A stretch of 57,261 bases of DNA from Dehalococcoidia bacterium (lineage in GTDB: Bacteria; Chloroflexota; Dehalococcoidia; SHYB01; SHYL01), in the NCBI GenBank assembly GCA_009692825.1, contig SHYL01000003.1, forward strand, positions 1 through 57,261, in the 5' to 3' direction. This document shows, one piece after another, positions 44,380 to 52,561 of this stretch. The stretch's first letter is position 1. Each line of letters starts with the position of its first letter. The translations under genes were made by a program, and so were the position numbers. Under the pieces are notes generated by a model. It was not told the DNA's origin. It searched no databases and saw nothing but the letters and a program-made list of their open reading frames with translations.

Positions 44380-45786
44380 CTAAGCGTCGATCGCTTCGCC
44401 GGTGGCTGCGAGGGCAGCCTGTTTCACTGCTTCAGATAGTGTAGGGTGTGCATGTGTCATCCATCCGAGGTCAGAGGCTGTTCCTTCGAGCATCTTCAGG
44501 ACACCGACCTCTGCAAGAAGCTCTGTTACATCAGGGCCTACCATATGCGCTCCGATAATGTCCCCGTACTTGGCATCCGTTATCAGCTTGACCATTCCTT
44601 CGGTTTCAGCGATACCACTGGCCTTGCCGTTGTTCCTGAACTGAAACTTACCGATCTTAATATTAAGGCCTTTTGCCCTTGCTTGCGCTTCTGTAAGGCC
44701 GATGCTTGCAATCTGAGGCTGGCAGTATGTAGCTCTGGGCATGTCGCTGTAATTTATCGACGGCGTCTCTTTGCCGGCGATTCGCTCAGCTGCCGCGATA
44801 CCCTGTGTTGATGCTACATGCGCCAGCAGGAGCTTGCCTGTGACGTCGCCAATAGCGTAGATGTTCGGGACGTTGGTCTGCATATTGCCGTTTATCTTGA
44901 TATACCCCCGGTCTACTTCGACACCTAGCTTTTCAAGGCCCAGGTTATCGCTATTAGCCTGAACGCCGATTCCTACAAGTACGTTCTCGCAGGACACCTC
45001 GCCCTTCTCGGTACCCTGGGAGTATTTCACCACGACGCCTTCGCCCTTTTTATCGACTGAGTCTACCTTTGCGCCGGTCACTATCTTGATGCCCTGCTTC
45101 TTGAAAGACTTCTCAAGCTCGAGCGATATCTCTTCATCTTCGTTCGGAACCAGGTGCGGCTGCATCTCGATTATCGTTACGTCGCTGCCGTACGCTTTGA
45201 GGTAGTAGGCGAACTCTACGCCGATCGCGCCGCCGCCAACAATGCTTATTGCTGAAGGCAGCTTGCGCATGTCGAGCGCTTCGCGGCTGGTGATGATATT
45301 TTTCTTATCTATCGTCAGACCAGGCAGGCTCCTTGAGCGCGCGCCTGTGGCAATGATGATATTCTTCGAGTTCAGCGTCTCGCCGGTGGGTTTGATTTCT
45401 ATCTTGTTCGCGCCGGATATAACCGCTTCGCCCTTCACGGATTCGATCTTGTTCTTCTTCATCAGGAACTGTACCCCGCTTACGTGGGTCTTGGAAACAG
45501 CCCTGCTTCTCTCCACGGCTTTGGCGATATCGTACTGAAAGTTATCAAATGTAAATCCGAAGTCTTTGCCGCGCTTAAACAGGTTGATAAGCTCAGCGTT
45601 TCTAAGCAGTGCCTTGCTTGGAACGCATCCCCAATTCAAGCAGACGCCGCCCCATCCGCCTATGCCGGTGCCATCGTCTCTTTCGACGATCGCGGTCTTT
45701 AGGCCCAGCTGTGCGCAGCGAATGGCAGTGATATAGCCGCCAGGTCCAGCGCCGATAACGACTACATCGAAGTTAAAATCTTTCAG
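44380..45786 (-). CDS. lpd: dihydrolipoamide dehydrogenase (E3), apparently CTG-started
   Basis: 468 residues if started at the CTG at 45786. The first ATG/GTG/TTG-type codon in frame (TTG 45639) would cut off the whole FAD-binding N-terminus. Translated from CTG the protein begins (M)KDFNFDVVVIGAGPGGY, with TAIRCAQLGLKTAIVERD, exactly where family members begin. GAGGG lies 9 nt upstream and a stop codon (TAA) precedes two codons before. The redox disulfide CLNWGC is intact, as are the second Rossmann motif IVGGGAIGVEFAYYL, YAIGDVTG and the C-terminal HAHPTLSE catalytic His-Glu. A short glycine-rich insertion (GTGIGGWGG) precedes the disulfide. First gene of the complex, after lipA. Confidence 0.88.
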   Translation of the reverse strand: MKDFNFDVVVIGAGPGGYITAIRCAQLGLKTAIVERDDGTGIGGWGGVCLNWGCVPSKALLRNAELINLFKRGKDFGFTFDNFQYDIAKAVERSRAVSKTHVSGVQFLMKKNKIESVKGEAVISGANKIEIKPTGETLNSKNIIIATGARSRSLPGLTIDKKNIITSREALDMRKLPSAISIVGGGAIGVEFAYYLKAYGSDVTIIEMQPHLVPNEDEEISLELEKSFKKQGIKIVTGAKVDSVDKKGEGVVVKYSQGTEKGEVSCENVLVGIGVQANSDNLGLEKLGVEVDRGYIKINGNMQTNVPNIYAIGDVTGKLLLAHVASTQGIAAAERIAGKETPSINYSDMPRATYCQPQIASIGLTEAQARAKGLNIKIGKFQFRNNGKASGIAETEGMVKLITDAKYGDIIGAHMVGPDVTELLAEVGVLKMLEGTASDLGWMTHAHPTLSEAVKQAALAATGEAIDA

Positions 45787-45837
45787 TTTTTATAACCCTC
45801 ACAAAAACGTAAATCCTGTTCAAAAATCATTCTATTT

Positions 45838-45843
45838 ATTATA
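45838..45843 (-). promoter_or_regulatory. -10 element for the E3-E1-E2 operon
   Basis: Perfect TATAAT on the minus strand, 52 nt before the proposed CTG start and downstream of the lipA stop; no clear -35. It would give a leader of about 45 nt. Confidence 0.5.
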
Positions 45844-45894
45844 AGAGAGGCAACAATATCTTCCAGCCCTGAAACATGATTGCAACAATCGTTG

Positions 45895-46842
45895 CTAAAT
45901 CGTCAGCTTCTCGACCTGCTTATTTGCATGGTATGAGCTTCTTACCAGGGGGCCTGATTCCACGTGACGTATACCCATTTTTGTGCCTTCTTCAGCGAGC
46001 TCGCGAAACTCCTGCGGAGTGTAGAACTTCATCACGGGCGCATGCTTTTCAGAAGGTCTCAGATACTGGCCTATGGTCAAAATATCTACTTCAGAATCGT
46101 GGATATCGGCCATCGTCTCTCGTATTTCGTCAGTCGTCTCACCCAGACCGACCATGATGCCGGTCTTTGTGAGTATCGTTCGGTCTATCTGCTTGGCCTT
46201 CAAGAGCAGCTCAAGGGACCGTTCATAGACTGCCTTGGGCCTGATCCTGCGATATAACCTCTGCACTGTCTCGGTATTGTGGTTCAGGACTTCCGGCCTG
46301 GCGTCCATCACTACTTTGAGAGCGTCCCAGTTGCCCATGAAGTCAGGTATAAGGACTTCTACTGCACACCCAGGTACCTTTGCGTGTATCTGGCGTATGC
46401 ATTCAGCGAATATCTCAGAGCCGCCGTCAGGAGCATCGTCGCGATTCACAGATGTGATGACGCAATGCTTCAGGTTTAATGCCTTAACCGCGTTTGACAA
46501 TCTCAAAGGCTCCAGCTTATCGATAGCGCCGGGCTTACCTTTCTGGACAGCGCAGAAGGCACAACTTCTTGTGCAGATATCGCCAAGTATTAGGAACGTT
46601 GCGGTGCCCGCGTCCCAGCACTCGCCTAGGTTGGGACAGTGCGCCTCTTCACAAATCGTATGAAGGTTCATGCCGCGCATGAGGTTGCGCAGTCTTACAT
46701 AGTTCTCGCCGCCTGGAAGTTTTGCCTTCAGCCACTCTGGTAGCCTTCGCTCTACAGGTGCATTCGGGGATGCGGAAACTGGAGCAGGCTGTGAGCCAGC
46801 CATTGGTAATAACGAATTGTTTTCCTGGGGGGAACTTAACAT
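45895..46842 (-). CDS. lipA: lipoyl synthase LipA
   Basis: Radical-SAM enzyme that inserts sulfur into octanoyl groups on E2 to make lipoate. Seen: auxiliary cluster cysteines C64, C69 and C75 (CEEAHCPNLGEC), radical-SAM cluster C90, C94 and C97 (CTRSCAFC), and the C-terminal RSSYHA with the conserved serine ligand. 315 residues. It sits directly upstream of the lipoate-dependent complex; lipB is 5 kb away. Confidence 0.96.
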   Translation of the reverse strand: MLSSPQENNSLLPMAGSQPAPVSASPNAPVERRLPEWLKAKLPGGENYVRLRNLMRGMNLHTICEEAHCPNLGECWDAGTATFLILGDICTRSCAFCAVQKGKPGAIDKLEPLRLSNAVKALNLKHCVITSVNRDDAPDGGSEIFAECIRQIHAKVPGCAVEVLIPDFMGNWDALKVVMDARPEVLNHNTETVQRLYRRIRPKAVYERSLELLLKAKQIDRTILTKTGIMVGLGETTDEIRETMADIHDSEVDILTIGQYLRPSEKHAPVMKFYTPQEFRELAEEGTKMGIRHVESGPLVRSSYHANKQVEKLTI

Positions 46843-46894
46843 TTCACATTATTGTATGGCGGAGCACGCAGTAACTCAAATTTTTGAAACGCTG

Positions 46895-48283
46895 TTAGCG
46901 TAGACGCAGGTGCTTGAACAAAAGCGGATGAACCTGCTTGGCCTGCCCCAGCGCCTGCATCATCACTTTACGTAATGTAAAGTGGGCATCTGGTCCGGTT
47001 CGAAGCTTGAACAGGTGGTAGCACTCTCTCAGGTTCATCTTGCAGATGACACGCCTCAGGTGAGCATGTGTTGTCACATACGGAGCAACCGCAGGCATCT
47101 CTTTGTATATCTTGTCGAACGCCTGCTGTGAGATATCCATAGACTTCTTGAACTCACCGAATAGGCCTCCCTGCTCAATGAGGTCTGGGATTAAATATCC
47201 GTGGGCCACGGTTGCAGGCTGAGCGATGTAGCTCATCATCCTGTGGCGTTTCAGCTCTCTGTACGCCCCATAGTCGAGCAAGAACTCGAACGTATAGTCG
47301 ATGCTTTCCAACTCCCGCACAGGCACGTCGTGGGCACCCAGTGTTTTCAGCGCGTCATCGATCATTGATTCAATCGTTTCCTGGGACGCCTCATCGATTC
47401 GCTTTCTTACGACTTCATAAGGTTCATTCGAAAATCTGTAGAGCAGTGCCGTTGCAATCCTTCGCTCTGCGTTGGCGTCGAACTGGACCAGTTTGGCGTA
47501 AGGGTTTAATGGTTTGGCTGGGAGAGAATTACTGATGTTCTTCTGTGATTGCCTCGTGCCTACGATATATTCATTTCTATCCGCGTACTTGACCAGGGTG
47601 GGCGTCATTTTGCGCCCCTGCTCTTTAAGCTCCTGGCCTATCTCACGAAGCTCTTCAAGTTCTGACGACAGCAGCTTGGTTATCGCATGCTCCAGCGCGC
47701 GTGAGTTTATTGTCATGCCAACGTTTGTAAGAGTGGACGCCGGGAGTATGAATCGGCAGTGGTCGGTGGCTATACGTCTGAGCCGCAGGTTATAAGCGCC
47801 ATCTTTTTCATCCGGCTTCTGTGGATTCTGGCTTTTTAAGAATTGGATTGTGTCCGATAGAGCCTTTTCGTACGCTGCGAATAAGGAGGCGCAAGCGTCT
47901 TTATACGTTGCTTCCAATCCGGGGTGCTGCGCCAGCTCTTTTGGCGTGTAATAGGTGCCATTTTCGAGCACTTGGTACCTGGAAGACTTCTCGGTGTAAG
48001 CGGCCAGCCTATTGTCTTCAACGTCGTCAGCGGCGAGGCGCGAGATATTCTCGACTGCCATGTGCAATACAGCATGTTCGGCAACTGATGAGTGGCCGTA
48101 GTTCAGGACCCAGCGTTCGTTGAAGTCTGCGGCTTTGGCGTCGGTCACCATGCGGCTTATCTCGTCGAACGCTTCAGGGCGACGAGACGTCATAGCGAAC
48201 GTAACCGCTATTTGCTCCTGCGATAGGCTGCGCGAGTCTAGGGCGTAGATTCGGCGCTCATTGATGTTGATTTTAGTTGCCAT
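46895..48283 (-). CDS. double-domain ThyX-like protein (flavin-dependent thymidylate synthase family)
   Basis: 462 residues, about twice a normal ThyX. Domain 1 (about 10-240) has GHSSVAEH (63-70), keeps the C-terminal half of the ThyX motif, E98-K-S-S-R-Y103, but has DNR (90-92) where RHR should be, and LPASTLTNVGMTINSRALEH. Domain 2 (about 265-460) keeps RHRMMS (346-351), followed by YIAQPATVAHGY instead of the E-x-S-x-R-Y part, and THAHLRRVICKMNLRECYHL. A complete motif (RHRx7S) is therefore split between the halves. Function is either dUMP methylation with an active site built from both halves, or a non-canonical member. I recognise the family, not the exact function. Confidence 0.8.
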   Translation of the reverse strand: MATKININERRIYALDSRSLSQEQIAVTFAMTSRRPEAFDEISRMVTDAKAADFNERWVLNYGHSSVAEHAVLHMAVENISRLAADDVEDNRLAAYTEKSSRYQVLENGTYYTPKELAQHPGLEATYKDACASLFAAYEKALSDTIQFLKSQNPQKPDEKDGAYNLRLRRIATDHCRFILPASTLTNVGMTINSRALEHAITKLLSSELEELREIGQELKEQGRKMTPTLVKYADRNEYIVGTRQSQKNISNSLPAKPLNPYAKLVQFDANAERRIATALLYRFSNEPYEVVRKRIDEASQETIESMIDDALKTLGAHDVPVRELESIDYTFEFLLDYGAYRELKRHRMMSYIAQPATVAHGYLIPDLIEQGGLFGEFKKSMDISQQAFDKIYKEMPAVAPYVTTHAHLRRVICKMNLRECYHLFKLRTGPDAHFTLRKVMMQALGQAKQVHPLLFKHLRLR

Positions 48284-48342
48284 ATCGGTTTAGTATCCTC
48301 GAACTGGATTGTAGATTAACTCACCCCGTCAGTAAACGCCTT

Positions 48343-49059
48343 TTATACGCCTCTTTTGTTCCCCCAGAGCATTATGTGCAGCCTGGACGAGAATCGATAA
48401 CCTTTTTCTTCACATAACTTTGTAAGCCAAGCGCTTCGCATGTTAAGCGCCGCCTTTGTCGCTGCCTGGGGCATTAAGATTATCTGCTCTTTGCTTATGC
48501 AGTATTTATCTGCAAGTACTTCCACTTCTTTGACGTCTGATTCTTCTGAAATAACAAACTTGAAGAAGCTGCGTTTGCTGCTTGCAAAGGTCTTTAGCGC
48601 TGGAGTGATTTCACGTTTCTGCGGTGAGTTCCCAGAATTGGCCAGCTTTGGCGAAACGTTCCACTGGTCTATGAGCGATAGCATTTCAGGGGATGGGGTT
48701 ATTGTTCCGTTCGTCTCGATTTCAAAAACGTAACCGCTGCTTTTCAGCCACTTGCAGAGAGGGAAGAGTTTGTCCTGATGGAGAAGTGGCTCCCCGCCGG
48801 TTATTATCAGGCGCTTCATTCCGAAAGCGGAGACCGCATTGCATATGTCTTCTACGCTCATTTTGGTTGTCTCTTTCGCCTGATCGAAGTGCGCCCAGTC
48901 CCACGTGTACTTTGTGTCGCACCAGGCACACCGCAGGTTGCACTGGGCAAGCCTCAGGAATACAGACGGTGTGCCGGCGGAAGCACCCTCTCCTTGTATA
49001 GATTGGAATATTTCAGGCTGGCCGTCTGATTTGCGGCTGACTTCCAGTAACTCGCTCAT
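48343..49059 (-). CDS. queE: 7-carboxy-7-deazaguanine synthase QueE
   Basis: Radical-SAM enzyme making 7-carboxy-7-deazaguanine from 6-carboxytetrahydropterin. Seen: the short-spacing radical-SAM motif CNLRCAWC (C-x3-C-x2-C), EIFQSIQGEGASAGTPSVFLR before it, and TGGEPLLH. 238 residues from ATG 49059, which overlaps the queC stop (ATGA). A longer in-frame start further upstream lies inside queC and has no family support. Confidence 0.93.
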   Translation of the reverse strand: MSELLEVSRKSDGQPEIFQSIQGEGASAGTPSVFLRLAQCNLRCAWCDTKYTWDWAHFDQAKETTKMSVEDICNAVSAFGMKRLIITGGEPLLHQDKLFPLCKWLKSSGYVFEIETNGTITPSPEMLSLIDQWNVSPKLANSGNSPQKREITPALKTFASSKRSFFKFVISEESDVKEVEVLADKYCISKEQIILMPQAATKAALNMRSAWLTKLCEEKGYRFSSRLHIMLWGNKRGV

Positions 49060-49814
49060 TTTGTTTTCTTTGAGGATGAAATGGCAGGGTCTTTTACGCC
49101 TGCTTCTTTGAAGCCTTTGGCACGCAATACACAGCTGTCGCACACGCCGCAGGGCTTGGCGCTGCCCTGATAACAGCTCCACGTAAGCTCTATCGGCGCT
49201 TTGTACTTAATCCCAGCCATTACAATCTCTGCTTTGCTCATCCTTATTAGCGGTGTTTCGATTCCTAACTTGACCTTGTATTGAGTAAATAGTTTGCTGC
49301 CCTGGTTTATCGCGGCAGAGATTTTCTCGTAGTATTCTGGCCTGCAGTCTGGGTAACCGCTGTAGTCGAGGGCGTTTGGACCAAGCCATAAGGTAGTTCT
49401 CAATCCTGATGGCTTTACCCCGTCCTTCTCGATCGCATCGAGCGCATGGCTCTCCAGAAATGCGGCGCCCATGGTAATGAAGAAGGTGTTTCTGAGCGGC
49501 ACGTAGGTTATGGGGATATCTGACTCCCGGTTTTTGAGGACGCCAGGCTTTGCGGCTTCCTCGGGGATGTTGAACTGTTCTGTGCTCGTCAGTGCGGAAT
49601 ACCATGCAAGTGTTTTAAAAAAATTCGCTTTCACAACCTGGTGTTGTATCCCAAGGAAACGCGCGACTTTTGCTGCGGCTACGGTTTCTTTCAGGTGGGT
49701 CTGCCCGTAGTTGATGGTAAGTGCAAAGAGGCTGTCCACTTTCCGTTTCGCCATCGCGGCCACGCTTGTGGAGTCCAGCCCTCCCGATAAAAGCACAACG
49801 CCGATGTTCTTCAT
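49056..49814 (-). CDS. queC: 7-cyano-7-deazaguanine synthase QueC
   Basis: ATP-dependent conversion of 7-carboxy-7-deazaguanine to preQ0. Seen: PP-loop VVLLSGGLDSTS (from residue 6) and the C-terminal zinc site C-x-Q-G-x6-C-G-x-C-x2-C (CYQGSAKPCGVCDSC). 252 residues. The minus-strand -10 candidate lies 8 nt before the ATG and there is no ribosome-binding site, so a leaderless mRNA is likely. queD and tgt are not in the window. Confidence 0.95.
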   Translation of the reverse strand: MKNIGVVLLSGGLDSTSVAAMAKRKVDSLFALTINYGQTHLKETVAAAKVARFLGIQHQVVKANFFKTLAWYSALTSTEQFNIPEEAAKPGVLKNRESDIPITYVPLRNTFFITMGAAFLESHALDAIEKDGVKPSGLRTTLWLGPNALDYSGYPDCRPEYYEKISAAINQGSKLFTQYKVKLGIETPLIRMSKAEIVMAGIKYKAPIELTWSCYQGSAKPCGVCDSCVLRAKGFKEAGVKDPAISSSKKTK

Positions 49815-49821
49815 AGCAAGT

Positions 49822-49853
49822 AATTTTAGCTCAGAGATTCACATGCTAAAATT
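49822..49853. promoter_or_regulatory. 9-bp inverted repeat carrying divergent -10 boxes (queC / aldo-keto reductase)
   Basis: AATTTTAGC at 49822-49830 and GCTAAAATT at 49845-49853 are perfect inverted arms separated by 14 nt. Each arm contains TAAAAT reading outward: leftward 8 nt before the queC ATG, rightward (TGCTAAAAT, extended -10) about 44 nt before the aldo-keto reductase ATG. Either a shared divergent promoter or an operator covering both. Confidence 0.55.
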
Positions 49854-49896
49854 TCCTAGGTCAAATTCGTATATATCGCGCACGTTAGGAGCCGCC

Positions 49897-50898
49897 ATGA
49901 AATATCGAGAGCTTGGAAAAACCGGAATCAAAGTTTCAGAGGTCGGGTTTGGCCTCTGGACTGTCAGCACTGGATGGTGGGGTAAGTTTACCGACGAACA
50001 GGCTGTAGCGATGATACGGAAAGCTTTCGATCTTGGCGTTACGCTGTTCGATTCGGCAGATGCTTATGGCGACGGTCGTGCAGATTTACAGCTCGCATCC
50101 GCCTTAAAGGACAAGCGCAATCGGATAGTCATATCCACCAAGTTCGGCTACGACTTTTACAATGCGCCTCCGCGTAACGGTCACCAGGAAGGCCCGCAGG
50201 ACTTCTCGCCCAAGTTCGTTAAGTTTGCCTGCGAGGAAGCGCTCAAACGTCTTGCCACTGACCATATCGATATCTACCAGATGCACAACCCTCGGCTCAC
50301 AACTATCCAGGGTGACGACCTGTTCGCGCTGCTGGAGCAGCTTAAAACCGAGGGGAAGATACGCTGCTACGGGGCAGCGCTCGGCCCCGCCATCGGTTGG
50401 AAAGTTGAGGGGCTGGCGTTCCTGGCACGAAGCTCTACCGGCATGATGCAGATAATCCACAACCTGTTTGAGCAGGACCCTGGTTGCGCATTTCTCGATG
50501 CCGCCAGGAAAAACGGCAACGGATTCATGGTGCGCGTCCCGCACTCTTCAGGCCTGCTTGAAGGCAAGTACAGCAAAGATACTACCTTTGAAGAGGACGA
50601 CCACCGCTCGCACAGGATGAAGGTAAACCGCGATTGGCTTACATACGGTCTGCAGAAGCTGGAGAAGGTCAAGTTCATATATGAGGGCCGCGATTTAACA
50701 GTTGGACAGGCGGCGCTGAAGTGGCTTTTGTCTGAACCTCTCATCGCAAGCACCCTGCCGAATATCTATAACGATGAGCAGCTTGTTGAGTTTACACAGG
50801 CGCCAGATAAGGCTGACCTGAGCGGCTCAGATATTGCAAAGCTGGCCGAACTGTATTCGCGCAACTTTTACGTTCAGCAGCCTGCCGCTACTGCCTAG
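49897..50898 (+). CDS. aldo/keto reductase family oxidoreductase
   Basis: 333 residues. Start ATG 49897 has AGGAG upstream; the frame extends further back but without family residues. Seen: MKYRELGKTGIKVSEVGFG, catalytic D-A-Y region LFDSADAYGDGRAD (Asp/Tyr), ISTKFGYD with the catalytic lysine, DIYQMHNPR with histidine, and SGLLEGKYS. NADPH-dependent, substrate unknown. Its end overlaps the convergent small membrane protein by 11 nt. Confidence 0.9.
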   Translation: MKYRELGKTGIKVSEVGFGLWTVSTGWWGKFTDEQAVAMIRKAFDLGVTLFDSADAYGDGRADLQLASALKDKRNRIVISTKFGYDFYNAPPRNGHQEGPQDFSPKFVKFACEEALKRLATDHIDIYQMHNPRLTTIQGDDLFALLEQLKTEGKIRCYGAALGPAIGWKVEGLAFLARSSTGMMQIIHNLFEQDPGCAFLDAARKNGNGFMVRVPHSSGLLEGKYSKDTTFEEDDHRSHRMKVNRDWLTYGLQKLEKVKFIYEGRDLTVGQAALKWLLSEPLIASTLPNIYNDEQLVEFTQAPDKADLSGSDIAKLAELYSRNFYVQQPAATA

Positions 50899-51253
50899 CG
50901 TTAATTTTCTGGCATGACGTGCGCACGTCTAATACTTCCCATACCCACGTCACAAGGATCCCTGCTAGCGCTGCGAATGCCATCGCTAAAAAGAAATAGC
51001 TGTAAGCATCACTTATTACGATAACTGAAAATAGCAGGAATAACGCCCAGAGCCCGCCTAAGCCCCAGATTACACCTGTAAAGATAAGCGCCAGACTTAC
51101 CTTCCCAAGGTATAAATGCCCGGCTCCCATAAAAGGCAGGATACCTGCAAGCAATACGGCTACCGTAAGGTTTCTTTTTCTGTAATCAGGTTTTGAACTC
51201 TCTAAAAGCACAGATCTTATCTTATTGCATTTCCTAACAATTTTCACAGTCAA
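50888..51253 (-). CDS. small membrane protein, TM2-like
   Basis: 121 residues. A charged N-terminal tail of about 25 residues is followed by three or four hydrophobic helices; LLAGILPFMGAGHLYLGKVS, followed by LALIFTGVIWGLGG, resembles the TM2-domain pattern G-x2-G-x-H-x-(F/Y)YLG. TM2-like proteins are membrane proteins of unclear function. The track of starts is weak: TTG 51253 has no clear ribosome-binding site, and a GTG at V3 or V15 is possible. TGCTAAATT on the minus strand at 51274-51282 may be its promoter. It overlaps the aldo-keto reductase end. Confidence 0.65.
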   Translation of the reverse strand: MTVKIVRKCNKIRSVLLESSKPDYRKRNLTVAVLLAGILPFMGAGHLYLGKVSLALIFTGVIWGLGGLWALFLLFSVIVISDAYSYFFLAMAFAALAGILVTWVWEVLDVRTSCQKINARQ

Positions 51254-51455
51254 TCAGCTACTAAAAGCTAACAAATTTAGCAAACTGGAATACAAAAATA
51301 GTTTTATTTCATTGTTACTAGTACGGAATCTGATGTTAACTTCCACTTATTGATTTTGCCAATAAGAATGGTCTAAGCTTCGCATATACGGATCGACAAG
51401 AACTGAATATCGCGGATATTTAATCTAAAAGATTGCGACAGAAAGGAGGTATGGC

Positions 51456-51803
51456 ATGCCTTCCAAATTAGAGCGAGAGCTGGATGAGATAGTTAAAAAA
51501 GTAGGCAGCTTGCGAACCAGGCCCAGTTCAGGCGCGATTATCAGGAATACACGGTGGACCTTTTACAGCTTCATAACCTTTTTCAAACGACTCCTTCCCT
51601 TCGCACTTCAACCTAGCGCCATTATGCCCGTAGGGTTCATGGTGTTGGTGGCAGGTCTGCTGGTAAGGTCCTTCAATTCGACGCTGGGAACAGCTTTGCT
51701 GCTTAGCGGTATTGCTTTCATAGTCGTGGCGCACCTTACTTATATCACGCGGCCTGCGCGAAAGCCCACTGGCTGGCGCGGACGTGATTTGAACAGGCGC
51801 TAG
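51456..51803 (+). CDS. small two-helix membrane protein, unknown
   Basis: 115 residues. A basic N-terminal half (KLERELDEIVKKVG) is followed by two membrane helices (about 57-72, MPVGFMVLVAGLLV, and 79-95, GTALLLSGIAFIVVAHL) and a basic tail RPARKPTGWRGRDLNRR. Not assigned to a family. A strong AGGAGG ribosome-binding site precedes the ATG. It lies in a region of single genes between the aldo-keto reductase and lipB. Confidence 0.75.
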   Translation: MPSKLERELDEIVKKVGSLRTRPSSGAIIRNTRWTFYSFITFFKRLLPFALQPSAIMPVGFMVLVAGLLVRSFNSTLGTALLLSGIAFIVVAHLTYITRPARKPTGWRGRDLNRR

Positions 51804-51849
51804 CTGTTGAATGCTGGCGGGTCCGCCGCATATCGAATAATATTTACTG

Positions 51850-52500
51850 ATGGCCTCCACAACCAGCAGCATTGAAGTTATTGACCTCGGGCTGATCAGC
51901 TACCCTGATGCCTTGCAGCTCCAGTACAAGCGCAGAGACGAGCGCTTGGCCGGCTTAGCACCTAACACTTTATTCCTGCTTGAACACCCGCCTACGGTTA
52001 CGGTCGCCCGCGCCAGCAGCTTTGACGGCGCACCCTTCACCGAAGACGAGTTAAAAACCAAGGGCTTAAGCGTATATAAGACTGAACGCGGCGGCATGAC
52101 TACGTACCATGGCCCCGGGCAAATCGTTGGGTATGTCATCCTCGATATAAGCCAGATGGCTATGAAAGTTCACGAGTTGATGAGGCGTCTTGAGCAGACT
52201 GTCATCGATACATTGCGCCCCCTTAATATCAACGCCGGAAGACTTGATGCATATCCGGGTGTGTGGGTGGACGGCGAACGTAAGATTGCGGCAGTGGGAG
52301 TCCATCTGCGGCGTTGGGTTACGATACACGGCTTCGCTCTGAACGTTTCGCCAGACATGAGTCACTTTGAAGCGATAGTTCCGTGCGGCATAACCGATAA
52401 AGGCGTTACTTCTATACAGAAAGAGCTTGGTAAAGCTCCAGGTATTGGAGAAATGAAAATATTGCTCGCGGAGAATTTCTCAAAGAATTTTCAACGTTAG
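51850..52500 (+). CDS. lipB: octanoyl-[ACP]:protein N-octanoyltransferase LipB
   Basis: Moves octanoate from acyl carrier protein to the E2 lipoyl lysine, the substrate of LipA. Seen: LLEHPPTVTVAR, RGGMTTYHGPGQIVGYVILD, KIAAVGVHLRRWVTIHGFALN with the catalytic lysine, and IVPCGITDKGVTS with the nucleophilic cysteine. 216 residues. TAATAT ends 6 nt before the ATG and there is no ribosome-binding site, so the message may be leaderless. With lipA and the E1-E2-E3 complex, de novo lipoylation is complete in this window. Confidence 0.95.
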   Translation: MASTTSSIEVIDLGLISYPDALQLQYKRRDERLAGLAPNTLFLLEHPPTVTVARASSFDGAPFTEDELKTKGLSVYKTERGGMTTYHGPGQIVGYVILDISQMAMKVHELMRRLEQTVIDTLRPLNINAGRLDAYPGVWVDGERKIAAVGVHLRRWVTIHGFALNVSPDMSHFEAIVPCGITDKGVTSIQKELGKAPGIGEMKILLAENFSKNFQR

Positions 52501-52512
52501 CTCTAGTTAAAG

Positions 52513-52541
52513 AAAAAGCCTCCCGATTTGGGAGGCTTTTT
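52513..52541. terminator. bidirectional intrinsic terminator between lipB and htpX
   Basis: A 12-bp perfect stem (AAAAAGCCTCCC / GGGAGGCTTTTT) with loop GATTT and T-runs on both sides, between two convergent stops (52500, 52562). It works in both directions. Confidence 0.92.
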
Positions 52542-52561
52542 AGTTTGAAAAGTTATTTGAT

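Noticed and set aside
45640-45786. Frameshift or truncation of the E3 gene
   Set aside because: The missing N-terminus is encoded without interruption in the same frame; only the start codon is unusual.
49815-49896. preQ1 riboswitch upstream of queC
   Set aside because: The region holds only a simple inverted repeat with -10-like arms; the C/A-rich pseudoknot pattern of preQ1 aptamers is missing and the likely leader is too short.
51816-51827. GGCGG-GT-CCGCC as terminator before lipB
   Set aside because: Two-base centre and no T-run; not a plausible intrinsic terminator.
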